Below, piece by piece: positions 1-10,940 of a DNA stretch of 43,357 nt (within the stretch, counting starts at the first letter, position 1; every line of letters starts with the position of its first letter). Both the position numbers and the translations under genes were made by a program. The notes under the pieces were generated by a model. That model saw nothing but the letters and a program-made list of their open reading frames with translations, was not told the DNA's origin and made no database searches. This stretch comes from Sulfurovum sp. (GTDB lineage: Bacteria; Campylobacterota; Campylobacteria; Campylobacterales; Sulfurovaceae): positions 1-43,357 of the forward strand of contig JAUZSQ010000013.1 of the NCBI GenBank assembly GCA_030949325.1, read 5' to 3'.

Positions 1-382
1 CTTGTGCGTTTAGCTAACCCTACTATTGCATTACATACTCTCCAAGTTTTTAGTTGATGCCAAGATAGCAGGGATTCATCCTGTCTCGTTTATGTTTCAA
101 GAGTACCATGATACCCATACCTTTAGGGCATGGTGCCAACATGAAAAAAGTATGGGCTTTGAAAGCAAAGCTTGTATGGGACCCAAACAAGTAGCCATTG
201 CCCATGAAGTCTTTGGCTTTAGCCTACAAGAACGCGAACGTGCCACAAATATTAAAACCGTATTTGAAGCACAAGCCAAACAACATATCAATGGATTTAT
301 GGATGCACGTTATGGCTTTATTGATGAACCTATCTACCGTGATGCACTCCTCATCCTACAACTCACAAAGGCACAATCATGA
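1..382 (+). CDS. CitE-like HpcH/HpaI aldolase/citrate lyase family protein, 3' end (frameshifted)
   Basis: This is the C-terminal part of a protein resembling the citrate lyase beta subunit/malyl-CoA lyase TIM-barrel family, which cleaves or forms C-C bonds in acyl-CoA substrates. The visible part has a family-like stretch (GFESKACMGPKQVAIAHEVF) that matches the usual GFDGK..IHPxQ..IxNExF region near the barrel end, followed by the usual C-terminal helical tail. The gene starts outside the window. Frame 1 is open from base 1 (LVRLANPTIALH...) and the rest lies in frame 2; the switch falls at the T-run at 47-51, where one missing T would restore the frame. The stop at 380-382 overlaps the ATG of the next gene (379), suggesting co-transcription. 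The family is clear, but the substrate cannot be told from this fragment. Confidence 0.72.
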
Positions 383-1369
383 AAAAATCCTCTCAAACAG
401 CTCTTACTCCTAGTACTTTTGCCTTTGTTCTTGTGGGCAAATGACGATAGACCTCCTATACAATACGATTTTATGAAGAAAAAAGAAGTACAAACCTTCA
501 TCAATATGATGGTCAAAAAGTACCATTTCAAACGCTCCTATATGAACTCCGTACTCACCTACGCCAAACTAGACAGAGATACCTTAGCACGGTACTCAGG
601 CAAATATAAATCTGGCTCAACCAACGGTACATGGGAACGCTACAAAGCCCATGTATTGGACAAAAAAAGCCTAGCCAAAGCTGTCAAATTTAAAAAAGCC
701 TACTATAAAACCCCCTCTCGTGCCAGTCAACACTATCAAGTAGATATGGATTATATCGTCGGATTTATGGGAGTAGAAAGTAAGTTTGGTGAATATACAG
801 GAGATTACAATGTCTTAGATGCCTTAGCCACTCTAGCCTTTCATCCTAACCGTATGAAGAAGTTTTTCAAAAGTGAATTTAAACACCTCTTTTTGCTCTC
901 ACGAGAAAAAGGATTCAAGATACAGACGCTAGAAGGCTCTTTTGCAGGGGCTATGGGATGCGTACAACAAGTCCCCTCCGTTGCAAGAAAACACAAATCA
1001 GATTTCAACGGTGATGGTGTCACGGATGCATGGAACTTGGAAGACTGCATCGGTTCTATCGCCAAGTTTATGCACAAGAATGGTTGGGAAAAGGGAGCTA
1101 CCGTTGCTGTAGCTACAACATTTAAAGGCAAACGCTACAAAAAGCTCAAAACCTCCCACAGACGTACCCTAAGCATGAAAACCATTAAGCGACATGGGAT
1201 TACCCCTGTAAAGAAATTTCCCCAGTCCAAAGCCTACCTACTCAAAAATAGAAACCTCAACCATGATGATATCTGGCTAGGTGCCAAAAACTTTCGAGTC
1301 CTCACACGCTATAACAACTCCACCTCTTATGGCATGGCCATTCATTTGGTGGCTGAACATGTAAAATAG
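379..1369 (+). CDS. mltB: MltB-type lytic murein transglycosylase (signal peptide frameshifted)
   Basis: Membrane-bound or periplasmic lytic transglycosylase of the SLT_2/MltB family, which cleaves the MurNAc-GlcNAc bond in peptidoglycan with formation of 1,6-anhydroMurNAc. The catalytic Glu is in MGVESKFGEYTG, and the segments AGAMGCVQQVPS and FNGDGVTDAW..CIGSIAKFMHKNGW are family signatures. The intact frame is open from a TTG at 419. However, an ATG at 379 followed by six As reads into a good signal peptide (MKKNPLKQLLLLVLLPLFLW) if one A is added to the run at 382-387. I therefore take 379 as the true start and the break as a 1-base homopolymer indel. The ATG overlaps the preceding stop. 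The family is certain; the exact subfamily letter is by resemblance. Confidence 0.85.
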
Positions 1370-1388
1370 TACTTAAGAGATTATTTTA

Positions 1389-1394
1389 TATAAT
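1389..1394 (+). promoter_or_regulatory. Candidate -10 box of the exopolysaccharide operon
   Basis: A perfect TATAAT lies in the only sizeable gap (1370-1433) before the nine-kilobase polysaccharide operon, about 40 bases before its first ATG. No clear -35 is seen, which is usual for sigma-70 promoters in Campylobacterota. A GAGG ribosome-binding site follows at 1423-1426. Confidence 0.5.
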
Positions 1395-1433
1395 TATGTT
1401 ACAGTATCATTTAAATTTTTATGAGGATACCTG

Positions 1434-2583
1434 ATGAAAGCAGTAATTTTAAGTGGGGGATTGGGTACAAGAGTCAAGCCTTTGACCAATATTTTACCAA
1501 AACCCATGGTACCTATTATAGAAAGACCCCTCATTAGCCATATTTTGGAACTTCTAAAAAGCATGATTTTTTAGAAGTACTGATGACGGTTAGTTATAAA
1601 GCCCAAATGATAGAAAATCATTATCATACAGGTGAATCTTATGGCGATGCAAATTTCGTATTCACTTGAAGGCTGTTGGCGTAATGGTGAATTTATGTCC
1701 AAGGGCTTGGGTTCAGCAGGTGGACTCTAAAAAGGTACAAAACTTTTCTCATTTTTTTGATGAGCCCTTTTTGGTGATTTGTGGTGATGCCCTTATTGAT
1801 TTAGACCTCGCTTGGGTTATGGCATTTCACAAAAGCCATAAAGGTAAAGCCACCGTAGTGTGCAAAGAAGTACCCAAAGAAGATGTGTATAAATATGGGG
1901 TCGTTGTGAGCGATGAAGACAACAAAATTACCTCCTTCCAAGAAAAACCTAGTATTCAAGAAGCAAAAAGCAATATGATTAACACAGGTATTTATATTTT
2001 TGACCCTTGTATCTTAGACTTTATCCCAGAGGGAAGCTTCTTTGATATTGGTGCAGAACTTTTGCCTTTACTCATAGAAACTAATGTAGATTTCTATGCC
2101 ACTGTACCTGAGTTTCAATGGACAGATGTAGGTTCTACTGTTGATTTTTATGAGACCAATATCAAAGTATTGGAAGGACATATTAAAAATGTTATCCCCT
2201 ATGGTAAAGAAGTAAAACCCAAGGTATGGATAGGCATTAATTGTAAAATTGATTATGATGAGATAGAGATAGTAGGTCCTGTATATATTGGTAATAGTGT
2301 CAAGATTGACAAAGGGGTCAAAATTATAGGACCTTGTGTCATTGGTTCAAATTCTATCATCAAAGAAGATGTGACACTCAAAGGAGTCATTGTCCTAGAC
2401 CATACACTCATCAAAAATAAAGTCTCTTTGAATACGCGTATTGTAAGCCACCACTTTTTGTGTAACCCTTATGGTAAATTTTTGGATGTAGAGGAGTATC
2501 ACTTACACTTTATGATTGATGATGCACGAAAATACAATCTCGAAAGCTCCCATGAAAATCAATACCTTATAGACAATATTTAA
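1434..2583 (+). CDS. Sugar-phosphate nucleotidyltransferase with left-handed beta-helix tail (frameshifted)
   Basis: Nucleotidyltransferase of the mannose-1-phosphate guanylyltransferase/glucose-1-phosphate thymidylyl- or uridylyltransferase group, making an NDP-sugar donor. ATG 1434 follows a GAGG site and opens with the nucleotide-binding signature GGLGTRVKPLT..LPKPM. Later come a typical ICGDALIDLD metal-site stretch, SFQEKP, NTGIYIF and a W-T-D-V-G-S motif. The C-terminal hexapeptide-like repeats (about 2210-2430) suggest a LbH domain. The reading frame breaks at about 1560 (one A missing in an A-run), about 1650 and about 1715; the intact piece starts at about 1720. All conserved blocks are present once the three frames are joined, so the gene is probably whole in the organism. 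As first gene of the operon it likely feeds the downstream synthase. The sugar is not determinable from sequence. Confidence 0.8.
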
Positions 2584-2584
2584 T

Positions 2585-4206
2585 ATGAATGCTCTCTACT
2601 TTTTAGAAGATAAATATGCCAAGCGTGTACCAGAAGCACCCCAAAAACAATCTGATTTAGCAGAAAGCCTTTTCCAGTTTTTTGCAGTCATTACGCTGAT
2701 GCTAGGTGTGTGGTATCTACATTTTCGTTGGACATCTTCACTCAATATGGAAGCCTTATGGTTTGCTATTCCTTTGGCTTTTGCAGAGACAATGATGTTT
2801 GTAGGCACTATATTTGTAGTAATTAACTTTTGGAAAACCAAAGACACTCCGCAGCAAATTGCACCCAATACCAAGATGTCTATTGATATTTATATTCCTG
2901 TATTCAATGAAGACCCTGCTTTAGTCAAAGAGAGTATTCGTGCAAGTAAAGCAGTAAAGACCTTGGACGCATGGACAAGTTTCTATTTATCTTTTGGATG
3001 ACAGCAACAATCCTGTGATGACCAAAATGGCTAAAGAAGAAGGGATTACACAAATTACTAGAGTTGGTAAAAAAGGTAGAAAAGCAGGCGCTATTACCTA
3101 TGCTATGGATATTACCTTAGGGGATTTTGTAGTCATTATTGATTCAGATACCCGACTCTTCCCTGATATACTGCTCAATACGATGGGATACTTTAATGAC
3201 AAAGATGTAGCATGGGTACAAACACCTCAATGGTTCTGTGATTTGACTGACGGCAAAGAAGGGATATGATATTTTTGCCAATGACCCCAGTATGTTTTTT
3301 GATGTGATTCAAAGACGGCGTAACAATTATAATGCCTCTTTTTGCTGTGGTGCTACATCTATTCACCGTACGGCTATTTTGAGAGAAGTCGCACAATCAC
3401 GCTATGAAGAACGCCTAGCTCAAGCCCAAGCTAAAAATCAAGATAGTAAAGAGTTGGAACCCGAGTATATCGTCTATCATAGTTCTGAAGATATTTATAC
3501 CTCATTGACTATCCATGCCTATAAAAAGAGAAACTTTAAATCCGTATTTCATCCCCATGTTGAATCCCAAATGCTTTCTCCTTTGGATTTACTCACATGG
3601 ACAACCCAGCGTTTTCGTTATGCAGGAGGTACCATTGATTTGATAGGCAAAGAGTGTAAACAATTTGTAAGTCGGGGACTGAGTCTTGGTCAAAAGCTTA
3701 TGTATCTGAGTACTTTTTGGTCTTATACGGGTGCGATTTGGATGATGATTTTACTGCTGTCTCCGATGCTTTATATGTTTACGAATATCGCTCCCGTTGA
3801 CAGTTACTCTTTGACATTTTTTCTGCATTTAATTCCCTTTTTATTTTTTAACCAAATTGCTTTGATGATAGCTACGTGGGGGATACATTCCAATAGAGGC
3901 TCTGCTTTTTTTGTGGCAATTGCACCTTTGGTACTCAAAGCATTTTATGATGTCATACGCAAAAAGCCTATTCAATTTACAGTCACCTCCAAGATTGCCA
4001 AAGCAGGAAATTTCTTGCCTTTAGTCAAAGTACAAATACTCCTTATACTTTTATATATTTTGGCTATACTATTTGCTTCGATACTTCTTCTTATGGGAGA
4101 ACGTATTTATTTTACGGGATTTGCTGTCAACCTCATGTGGTCACTGTACAATATCACCGCACTTTGGGCGATAGTCAAGGCCTCACTTTATACATTTGAA
4201 GGATAA
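2585..4206 (+). CDS. Processive family 2 glycosyltransferase, cellulose-synthase-like (frameshifted)
   Basis: Membrane-embedded GT2 synthase resembling BcsA, expected to polymerise a sugar from an NDP donor and extrude the chain across the inner membrane. Two N-terminal membrane segments (about residues 27-45 and 58-85) precede the GT-A domain. The expected motifs are all visible: IPVFNED, LLDDSNN, a DSD metal site (IIDSDTR), a TED-like SED (SSEDIYTS) and a QxxRW-like QRFRY. At least four hydrophobic segments follow the catalytic domain. The frame breaks at about 2980 and about 3265; three pieces (2585-3001, 2994-3269, 3292-4206) join into one protein of about 540 residues. I see no PilZ domain, so c-di-GMP control of the BcsA type is not supported. 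The TAATG overlap at 4204-4208 couples it to the DUF3131 gene. The polymer made is unknown. Confidence 0.85.
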
Positions 4207-5532
4207 TGATGCAAAGAGAAAATATCAAACGAGCCAGAACGCACATCGTTTTTTTGTTGGCGTTACTCTCTGGTTCTGTACTGATTTATTTTCTCAATGG
4301 AGTGGATATGGAAACCAAAGGCTATAGTAAAAGAGATGCTATGGAAATCACAGCCCCTAGCATAGGAGTCACAGAAACAAGCACTCAGCCCACAAGAACA
4401 AGAGTGGGCAAAAACAGCATGGAAATATTTTGAACACAACTATCAAGACAAGACAGGGCTAGTTAATTCTACTAATGACTTCCCTTCTACTACCCTATGG
4501 GATACGGGCAATTATCTCTATGCCTTAGTCTCAGCACACCGTTTGGGTATTATTGACATGGCCTTATTTGAATATCGTATGAACAAACTGCTTGACAGCC
4601 TTGAAAAAATCAAACTCTATGACGATGTACTTCCCAATAAAGTCTATAATACCAAGACCCTAAAGATGACGGATTATAGCAATAGCGTCACCGTTGATGG
4701 TATTGGTTGGTCTGCTATTGATGTAGGACGTATCTTGTCTCCTTTGTTTTTTATCAAAAAGCATTATGGACAATATAGTGAGCGTATTCACAAGATGCTC
4801 TCCAAGTGGGACTTTACTAAGCTAGAGAAAAAAGGGCAATTACAAGGCTGTGGGATAGAAGATAAAAAGCAATTTTGTCTACAAGAAGGGCGTTTGGGAT
4901 ATGAGCAATATACAGCCAATATCTTTACCCTCTTTGCTGTAGGGCTACACTCGTCTATGAAATATACCTCTTATTTGGGATTTAAGACTATTGATGATAT
5001 TCATGTGCCTTATGATATACGAGACAAAGATAACTTTGGAGCCAATAATTATGTACTCATGGAACCCTATATTTTAGATGGCTTAGAATTGGGCTGGGAT
5101 TATCACTCCAAGGAATTCTCTTACCGACTCTATCAAGTCCAAGAAGCACGATACAAAAAAACAGGTATTCTTACCGCTATTACAGAAGACCATATCGACC
5201 AAAAACCGTATTTTATTTATAATACTATTTTTGTCAACAAGCAAGAGTGGTCTGCTATTGCTGAGACAGGAGAAGTCTTCAATGACCTCAAAACGCTCAG
5301 TACCAAAGCCTCATTTGGCTTACATGTCTTATATGATACAGACTATACACAAAAATTAATGGATAAAGTACAGACACTCCAAACGGATAAAGGTTGGTAT
5401 GCAGGATTCTATGAAAATGATTGGCGTATCAACAAAGCTATCACCTGTAATACCAATGCTATTATTTTGGAATCTTTACTTTATAAAGTAGAAGGTACAC
5501 TACTAAAAACTACCAAAAAAATGGAGCAATAA
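4206..5532 (+). CDS. DUF3131 protein with N-terminal membrane anchor (frameshifted)
   Basis: Predicted inner-membrane-anchored periplasmic protein: a short basic start, one hydrophobic segment (about residues 13-31), then a single DUF3131-type domain. The domain is recognised by AWKYFEHNYQDKTGL near its start, LPNKVYNTKT, the DGIGWSAIDVGR block, QEARYKKTG, PYFIYNTIF, LSTKASFGL and a final CNTNAIILESLLY. DUF3131 has no established biochemical role; the regular helices and aromatic motifs suggest an alpha/alpha-barrel glycosidase-like fold, which is inference. The frame breaks at about 4375, joining pieces 4206-4433 and 4380-5532. Position between a glycan synthase and a barrel-containing paralogue suggests it acts on, or guides, the polymer in the periplasm. 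The start ATG overlaps the synthase stop. Confidence 0.75.
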
Positions 5533-5533
5533 C

Positions 5534-8500
5534 ATGAAAACCCTATTACTTTTATTTCTTTTTTCTAGCTTGAATATGACAGCCCTCTATCCAGGTAATA
5601 GCCTTGACAAAAATGATATTAACTTAGAATTACTCAGACAACTCTTTAGCAAAGAAGAACCAAGTGTCTTAAAACTAAATCCCAATGACCCTTGTAAACT
5701 CAAATCTCAACCCACAGAAGAAGAACTAGAAATGGCAGGGATTGCATGGAAATATTTTGAAAAAAACTATCAAGAGAAAACAGGTTTAACCAACGCAGGG
5801 AACAAGTATCCCTCTGCTTCTGTATGGGATTGGGCGAATGGTGTGTATGGTATGTTTGCTGCTAAAAAATTGGGTATTATTAGTCAAGAAAAGTTTGAGA
5901 ATATGCTTCATAAATTTTTGCGTACTATGCAAGAGATGAAAATGTTTAACAATGAACTTCCCAATAAAACTTATAGTACAAAACATGCATATATGACTAA
6001 CTATAGAAACAAACAAATTGAAGATGGTACAGGTTGGTCTGTAGCTGATATTGCTAGACTCTTTGGCTTCTTTGAATGTAGTCTATCAATGTGAGTACAA
6101 AATGCGTCCTGCTATCGAAAAACTGAACTTACGTTATAACTATTGTCGTATGCTCACTACCTATGGAGATATGTACGGTGCATCATACAAAGATGATAAA
6201 ATCTCAATTCATAAAGAAACGATGACAGGATATGAAGAATATTTGGCACGTTCAATGGCACTATGGGGTCATGATACTGATGAAGCTAGACGCTATAAAT
6301 TCCTCAAAGAAGTACCTATTTATGGTGTCAATATTCCTACAGATACCCGTACCTTTTATTCCAATTTTGTAGGCAGTGAATCGTATTGGAATACCGCCTT
6401 TGATTATAGTCCTGATGACAATGAAAGTGCTAAATATATCAACAATATTTATAAAGTTCAAGAAGCACGATACCATCATACAGGACAATTTACAGCAGTC
6501 ACTGAAGATAATATAGATAGAAAACCTTACTTTTTATACAATACGATTTATACCAATGGAGAACCTTGGAAAGTCATTAACCATGGAGCCCAAGATTATA
6601 ATGATTTAAAAGCCATTAGTACCAAAGCAGGACTTGCGATGAAGCCTCTTTTTGGTACACCTTATGCTGATAAAATCTTTGATTATCTCAAAACCAATTA
6701 TGACCCTCAAAATGGATATTATGCAGGAATTTATGAGAAGACAGCAGGAAACAATAAAGCCCTCACTCTCAATACCAATTCTATGGTACTGCTCTCGCTT
6801 TTATACAGTAACATAGGTGCCGTACAAATGCTCAATCCCGTTAGCAATCGTGGAACCTATGATTATTACCGAAATACCGTCAATAACTTTAAATGTTTAC
6901 CTACAGAAAATACGCTCACGATATTAGAACCCTCTAGCCCTACAGATAATATGATTCAGAGTATAGATACCAACCATTCTACTATTGCATGGACGTATTT
7001 TACAAATAATTATAATGAAGAAACAGGCTTTGTCAATGGTTCCAATAAATACAAAATACTCTCTAGCCAAGATATAGGTCGTACTCTCATGGCCAATGTA
7101 TCCGCCAAGGGATTGGGTATTATTAGTGATGAAGTGTTTCAAAACAGAAGTGACAAAATCCTTGATACACTCCTAACCTTGCCTTTATTTAATGAGGAGT
7201 TGCCTAATAGACATTACCACAGTAAGACAGCCAAGATGGTCACTGCCTCAGGAGAAGATAGCCACACAGGAGGAGGATGGAACCTCTATCATATAGCACA
7301 TCTACTCACGGGACTCTATCATCTCCAAAACACCTATCCTAAATATCAAGATAAAGTCTTTGCCATTGTCAGTCGTTTTGACTTTTCTCGTGCGATTGAA
7401 GGTCAGAAAATGTATCACAATGAATATTATCCAAGCGATGAGGCAGAAGACAAAGAGTATATCAAAAGTATCAAAGACCCTGCCAAAGAGTATTATATAC
7501 ACAATGCTCTGCGACTCTTTAATATCAAAAGTTATAGTCATTTTGTAGATGAAAAGAATCTTAATTATGTGGCTGTTTATAAGCATGAGATACCTATGGG
7601 ATATAAGTATAGAGTCACCAATGGGGAGACCTATCTTTGGTCTATGCTAGAGCATCCTTATTATCTCAAATATAAGCATTATGCGTCTAATATCTATTTG
7701 GTACTCAAAGACCGTTATGAGATTACCAATAAATTAGCTACTTCATCGTATGAGTCTATCGATATAAAACCTCATACTATTTACAATGATATTTATAATG
7801 ACAAAAGACATTGGAGTGATTTTGACAAAAAGCAACGTAGTGTCCCCAAACATAATATATTGAGTACCAAAGCCTCTTTTGTCTATGATGCATTATATGG
7901 GTATGAAGACAATCATAGCAAAAGACTGATGCAAAAAGTCGCAGAACTCTATAACACAGAAAAAGGTTGGTATGGTGGATTCTATACAACATCCTATAAG
8001 AAAAATCGTTCGGTCAATATTAACACCAATTCAGCTATTTTAGAAGCTTTGTATTATAAGCGTATTGGTAACCTCTATTATCAAAATAAAGTACTATTGC
8101 AAGATAAAGTGAACCTTCATGCCATCAAACTAAAAGACAAATATAGTTTAGAAAGCCCAGAAGATGCTTTCTTTTATAAAATTAGTGACCAGTTTATAAA
8201 TTTTGAGAGTAATGATACCCAAGTCATACGAGTGGAGCGTAAAGGTGAAAATTTTGTCATGCGTTATGGAATATTTTCTACCTTAGCAGAAATCAAGACC
8301 TTTCACTCTGAGCATTCTTATAGGTTAAGAAACTTTACTATTGTCAAAACCGATGTAGATAGTAGTAATTTCTTATATGCCAATAGATATTACAGTTATA
8401 ATTATAAACTCCCTTATGAAAATAAGATTATTGATGAAGAGAATATAGCCTTTAAGGTCTATTATCAAGCCTATCAAGAAGAAGCTAAAAAGCAGAATAA

Positions 8501-9513
8501 ACCCAATGCCAAAGAAAGAGCCAAGCTAAAAGAAGAAGCCAAAGAAGAGGCTAAAAAGAAAGCTAAAGAAGAGAAAAAACAAAAGAAAAAAGAAGCCAAA
8601 GAAGAAAAAAACAAAAAAGAAAAAGAGGAGAAAAAAAAAAGTAACTAGTACAAAAAAATACAAAAAATACAACAGTATCATAGTCAAAATAAATACAAAA
8701 AATCTATAAAGCCTATTAAAATCGTTACTACACAAAAGCCTAAGGCTAAAAAAGTCTCCAAAGGAGTAGAGTTTAACGAATTAAAAGATTGGTTTAAATT
8801 TAGCTTTTCTTTCAATCCTAATATCTTTGAATCCCAAAGATATACTCAAACAAAAAGATGTTATGGGATTAAAGTTACGAATGACCCCTGTGAAGCACTA
8901 TTATCTTACAGCACAATATATATTGAATCTCAATGAAGAGCGTAATATCTATTATCAACCAGAGTACTACTATACGTTTGGATACGAAGATTATGCCATG
9001 GATACCTGGGGCTGGGGATATGCCAATTATGGAAATAACCGTTTTTCTACCAAAAATGACCCCCATGCCTCTTCTTTTCACGATGGGTCATGGAATATCC
9101 ATTATAAGACGAAGTTTGGGAAGCTCCAAACAAAAAGCTATATCTCTTATACTCCTGCTGAAGAGTTAACCACTTTATCACTCAAAGCCTCCTACAAATT
9201 TAACAAGAAGAATCGTATTTCAGCACAGTATGAACATTATATAGAAGACCCACAAGAACGTCTCACCATCAAAGCCAAATCCAAATTCTATAAGAAGTTT
9301 TTTGTAGAAGCAGGAATATATTTATATTCAGACAAGACAAAACAAGAAGACTATGAGTCAGATTATTACTATGCCTTTGGTTGGAAAGACAATCGAAAGT
9401 ATCATTTTTCTGTCATCTATAGTAATGAGTATATCTTTACACGTTTCCCCTCCAATGGCATAGAAGGTACCTCCAACCAACCAGCTGGACTCTCCATTAG
9501 TTTCAATTTTTAA
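5534..9513 (+). CDS. Two-domain DUF3131 protein apparently fused to a C-terminal outer-membrane beta-barrel (frameshifted)
   Basis: A signal peptide (MKTLLLLFLFSSLNMTALY) is followed by two DUF3131 copies (roughly 5750-6810 and 6970-8070). Both carry AWxYF..NY.E.TG, ELPN, GxGW..xxIA and STKA blocks matching the neighbouring gene. A short mixed region leads to a Lys/Glu/Ala-rich stretch (8460-8640) and then to a piece rich in alternating aromatic strands that ends in SISFNF, the terminal Phe typical of outer-membrane barrels. Breaks: one extra G at about 6064; a TAG at 8646 just after a ten-A run, beyond which the same frame stays open (YKKIQKIQQYHS...) to about 8825; and one more shift there into the last piece (from 8827). 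Read through, this is one protein of about 1,320 residues. If the TAG is real, the barrel (8827-9513) is a separate gene. Likely role: periplasmic processing and export pore for the glycan (inference). Confidence 0.66.
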
Positions 9514-9527
9514 ACGAGGAAACAAGT

Positions 9528-10238
9528 ATGTATCAAAAGCAATTTCGACATGAATTTAAATATTATATCAATTATCGTGAATACGAACTCTTACGCCGTA
9601 GATTGGCAATCGTATTAAAACCCGACCCCTATGCAGATGAAAAGGGTAATTATCATATTCGTAGTTTATACTTTGAAGATATACACAATACTTCACTGTT
9701 TGAAAAACAATCAGGCACACTTGTACGCAAAAAATATAGAATTAGAATCTATAATATAGAAGATAGTATCATTAAATTAGAGAAAAAATCTCGTATTGGA
9801 CAATTTATTCATAAAACTTCCGTTTCTCTTACTAAAGAGCAATATCATAAGATAATAGCCAATGATATCACCTTTATGAAAGAGAGTCAAAATCCCTTAT
9901 TAGTTGAATTCTATTTTGATATAATAGCATTCAAATATAAGCCCAACGTGATTGTAGATTATGTGAGAGAAGCCTATATTTGGGATATTAACAATATTCG
10001 TATTACTTTTGATAAAGCACTCAGAACAGGACTCTATAGTACAGATATTTTTAACAAAGACTTACTCACAGTCGATGTACTAGAAGAGCCAAAAATGATT
10101 TTGGAAATTAAATATGACCATTTTTTACCTGACTTTATTCGTAATATTATACAAATAAACACTTCTCAACGCTGGGCAATTTCCAAGTATGTCATTTGTA
10201 AAAAGTTTACGAAACTTAATACTTGGGAAGATAATTAA
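9528..10238 (+). CDS. VTC-domain protein (polyphosphate polymerase-like, triphosphate tunnel fold)
   Basis: A 236-residue protein consisting only of a VTC domain, the tunnel-fold catalytic core that in yeast Vtc4 makes polyphosphate from ATP. The tunnel residues expected for the fold are all visible in order: RHEFKYYI near the N terminus, SLYFED, KYRIRIYN (the RxR pair), IKLEKKS, VDYVREAYI, RITFDKALR, an ExK pair in MILEIKYDHFLP and a C-terminal SKYVICK. This argues for a functional anion/phosphate tunnel. No signal peptide or membrane segment is seen, so it is cytoplasmic, probably working with the DUF4956 membrane protein immediately downstream, a pairing seen in many bacteria. A GAGG site precedes the ATG by 8 bases. 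Whether it makes polyphosphate here, and why it sits in a glycan operon, is not known. Confidence 0.85.
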   Translation: MYQKQFRHEFKYYINYREYELLRRRLAIVLKPDPYADEKGNYHIRSLYFEDIHNTSLFEKQSGTLVRKKYRIRIYNIEDSIIKLEKKSRIGQFIHKTSVSLTKEQYHKIIANDITFMKESQNPLLVEFYFDIIAFKYKPNVIVDYVREAYIWDINNIRITFDKALRTGLYSTDIFNKDLLTVDVLEEPKMILEIKYDHFLPDFIRNIIQINTSQRWAISKYVICKKFTKLNTWEDN

Positions 10239-10254
10239 CTTCTAGGAGATAGAT

Positions 10255-10940
10255 ATGAATCAAGAAACGAGTTTTCAAGACTTTTTTGTCAAAAGTTTTT
10301 CTGAATTGAACTTTACCAATGGTGTCAATACCTTAGATATTATCATCGTATTGCTAGTGACTTTTCTTATGGGGATGTTTATATTTTATATCTACAAACC
10401 ACCTTTCAAGGTGTCCTCTATACACAAAGTTATAATATTTCTCTCGTGATGGTCTCTATTGTCACCTCTTTGATTATTATGACTATATCGACAAACTTTA
10501 TTTTGTCTTTGGGTATGGTGGGGGCCTTGAGTATTGTAAGGTTTAGAACAGCGATTAAAGACTCTATGGATATAGTCTTTATGTTTTGGGCCATCTCTAT
10601 AGGTATTGCCAATGGTGCAGGTATCTTCAAAATCTCTCTCATTGGCTCATTGGTCATCGCAGGAGTATTGCTCTTACTTACACGCTTCAAAAGCCGTAGT
10701 GCCCCCTATTTGTTGATACTCAACTATGAAGATACAGCACATGATAGTGTGATAGAATATCTAAAAAATAAAGTGCCTAAATATAATCTCAAAGCCAAAA
10801 CCGTGGCACACAAACGTATAGAACTCAGTATTGAAGTGCGTATTGATAACGATGACACACACTTCGTCAATAGCCTTTCAGAACTCGCAGGAGTACAAAA
10901 TGCTGTACTGGTTTCTTATAATGGAGATTATGTCTCTTGA
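10255..10940 (+). CDS. DUF4956 membrane protein, VTC partner (frameshifted)
   Basis: Integral membrane protein of the DUF4956 family, recognised by the highly typical LGMVGALSIVRFRTAIKD segment and the following DIVFMFWAISIGIANGAG. It has about four hydrophobic segments (around 10340-10390, 10440-10500, 10570-10620 and 10635-10680) and a soluble C-terminal domain of about 80 residues. The frame breaks at the three-A run 10395-10397: adding one A restores a continuous reading (YKTTFQGVLYTQSYNISLVM) joining 10255-10449 to 10446-10940. It follows the VTC gene by 16 bases behind an AGGAGA site. The family has no established function; frequent neighbourhood with VTC and CotH proteins suggests a common pathway. 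Its 3' end overlaps the convergent CotH gene by 13 bases. Confidence 0.83.

Noticed and set aside
2340-2360. GGTTCAAAT resembling a tRNA T-arm
   Set aside because: It is within the beta-helix region of the nucleotidyltransferase, and no cloverleaf or acceptor stem can be drawn around it.
2585-4206. Assignment of the GT2 gene as bcsA of a true cellulose operon
   Set aside because: No PilZ domain and no bcsB, bcsC or endoglucanase bcsZ are present; the neighbours are DUF3131 proteins instead.
8526-8735. Minus-strand ORF of almost only Phe and Leu
   Set aside because: It is the complement of the Lys/Glu-rich A-run region of the DUF3131 protein, not a gene.
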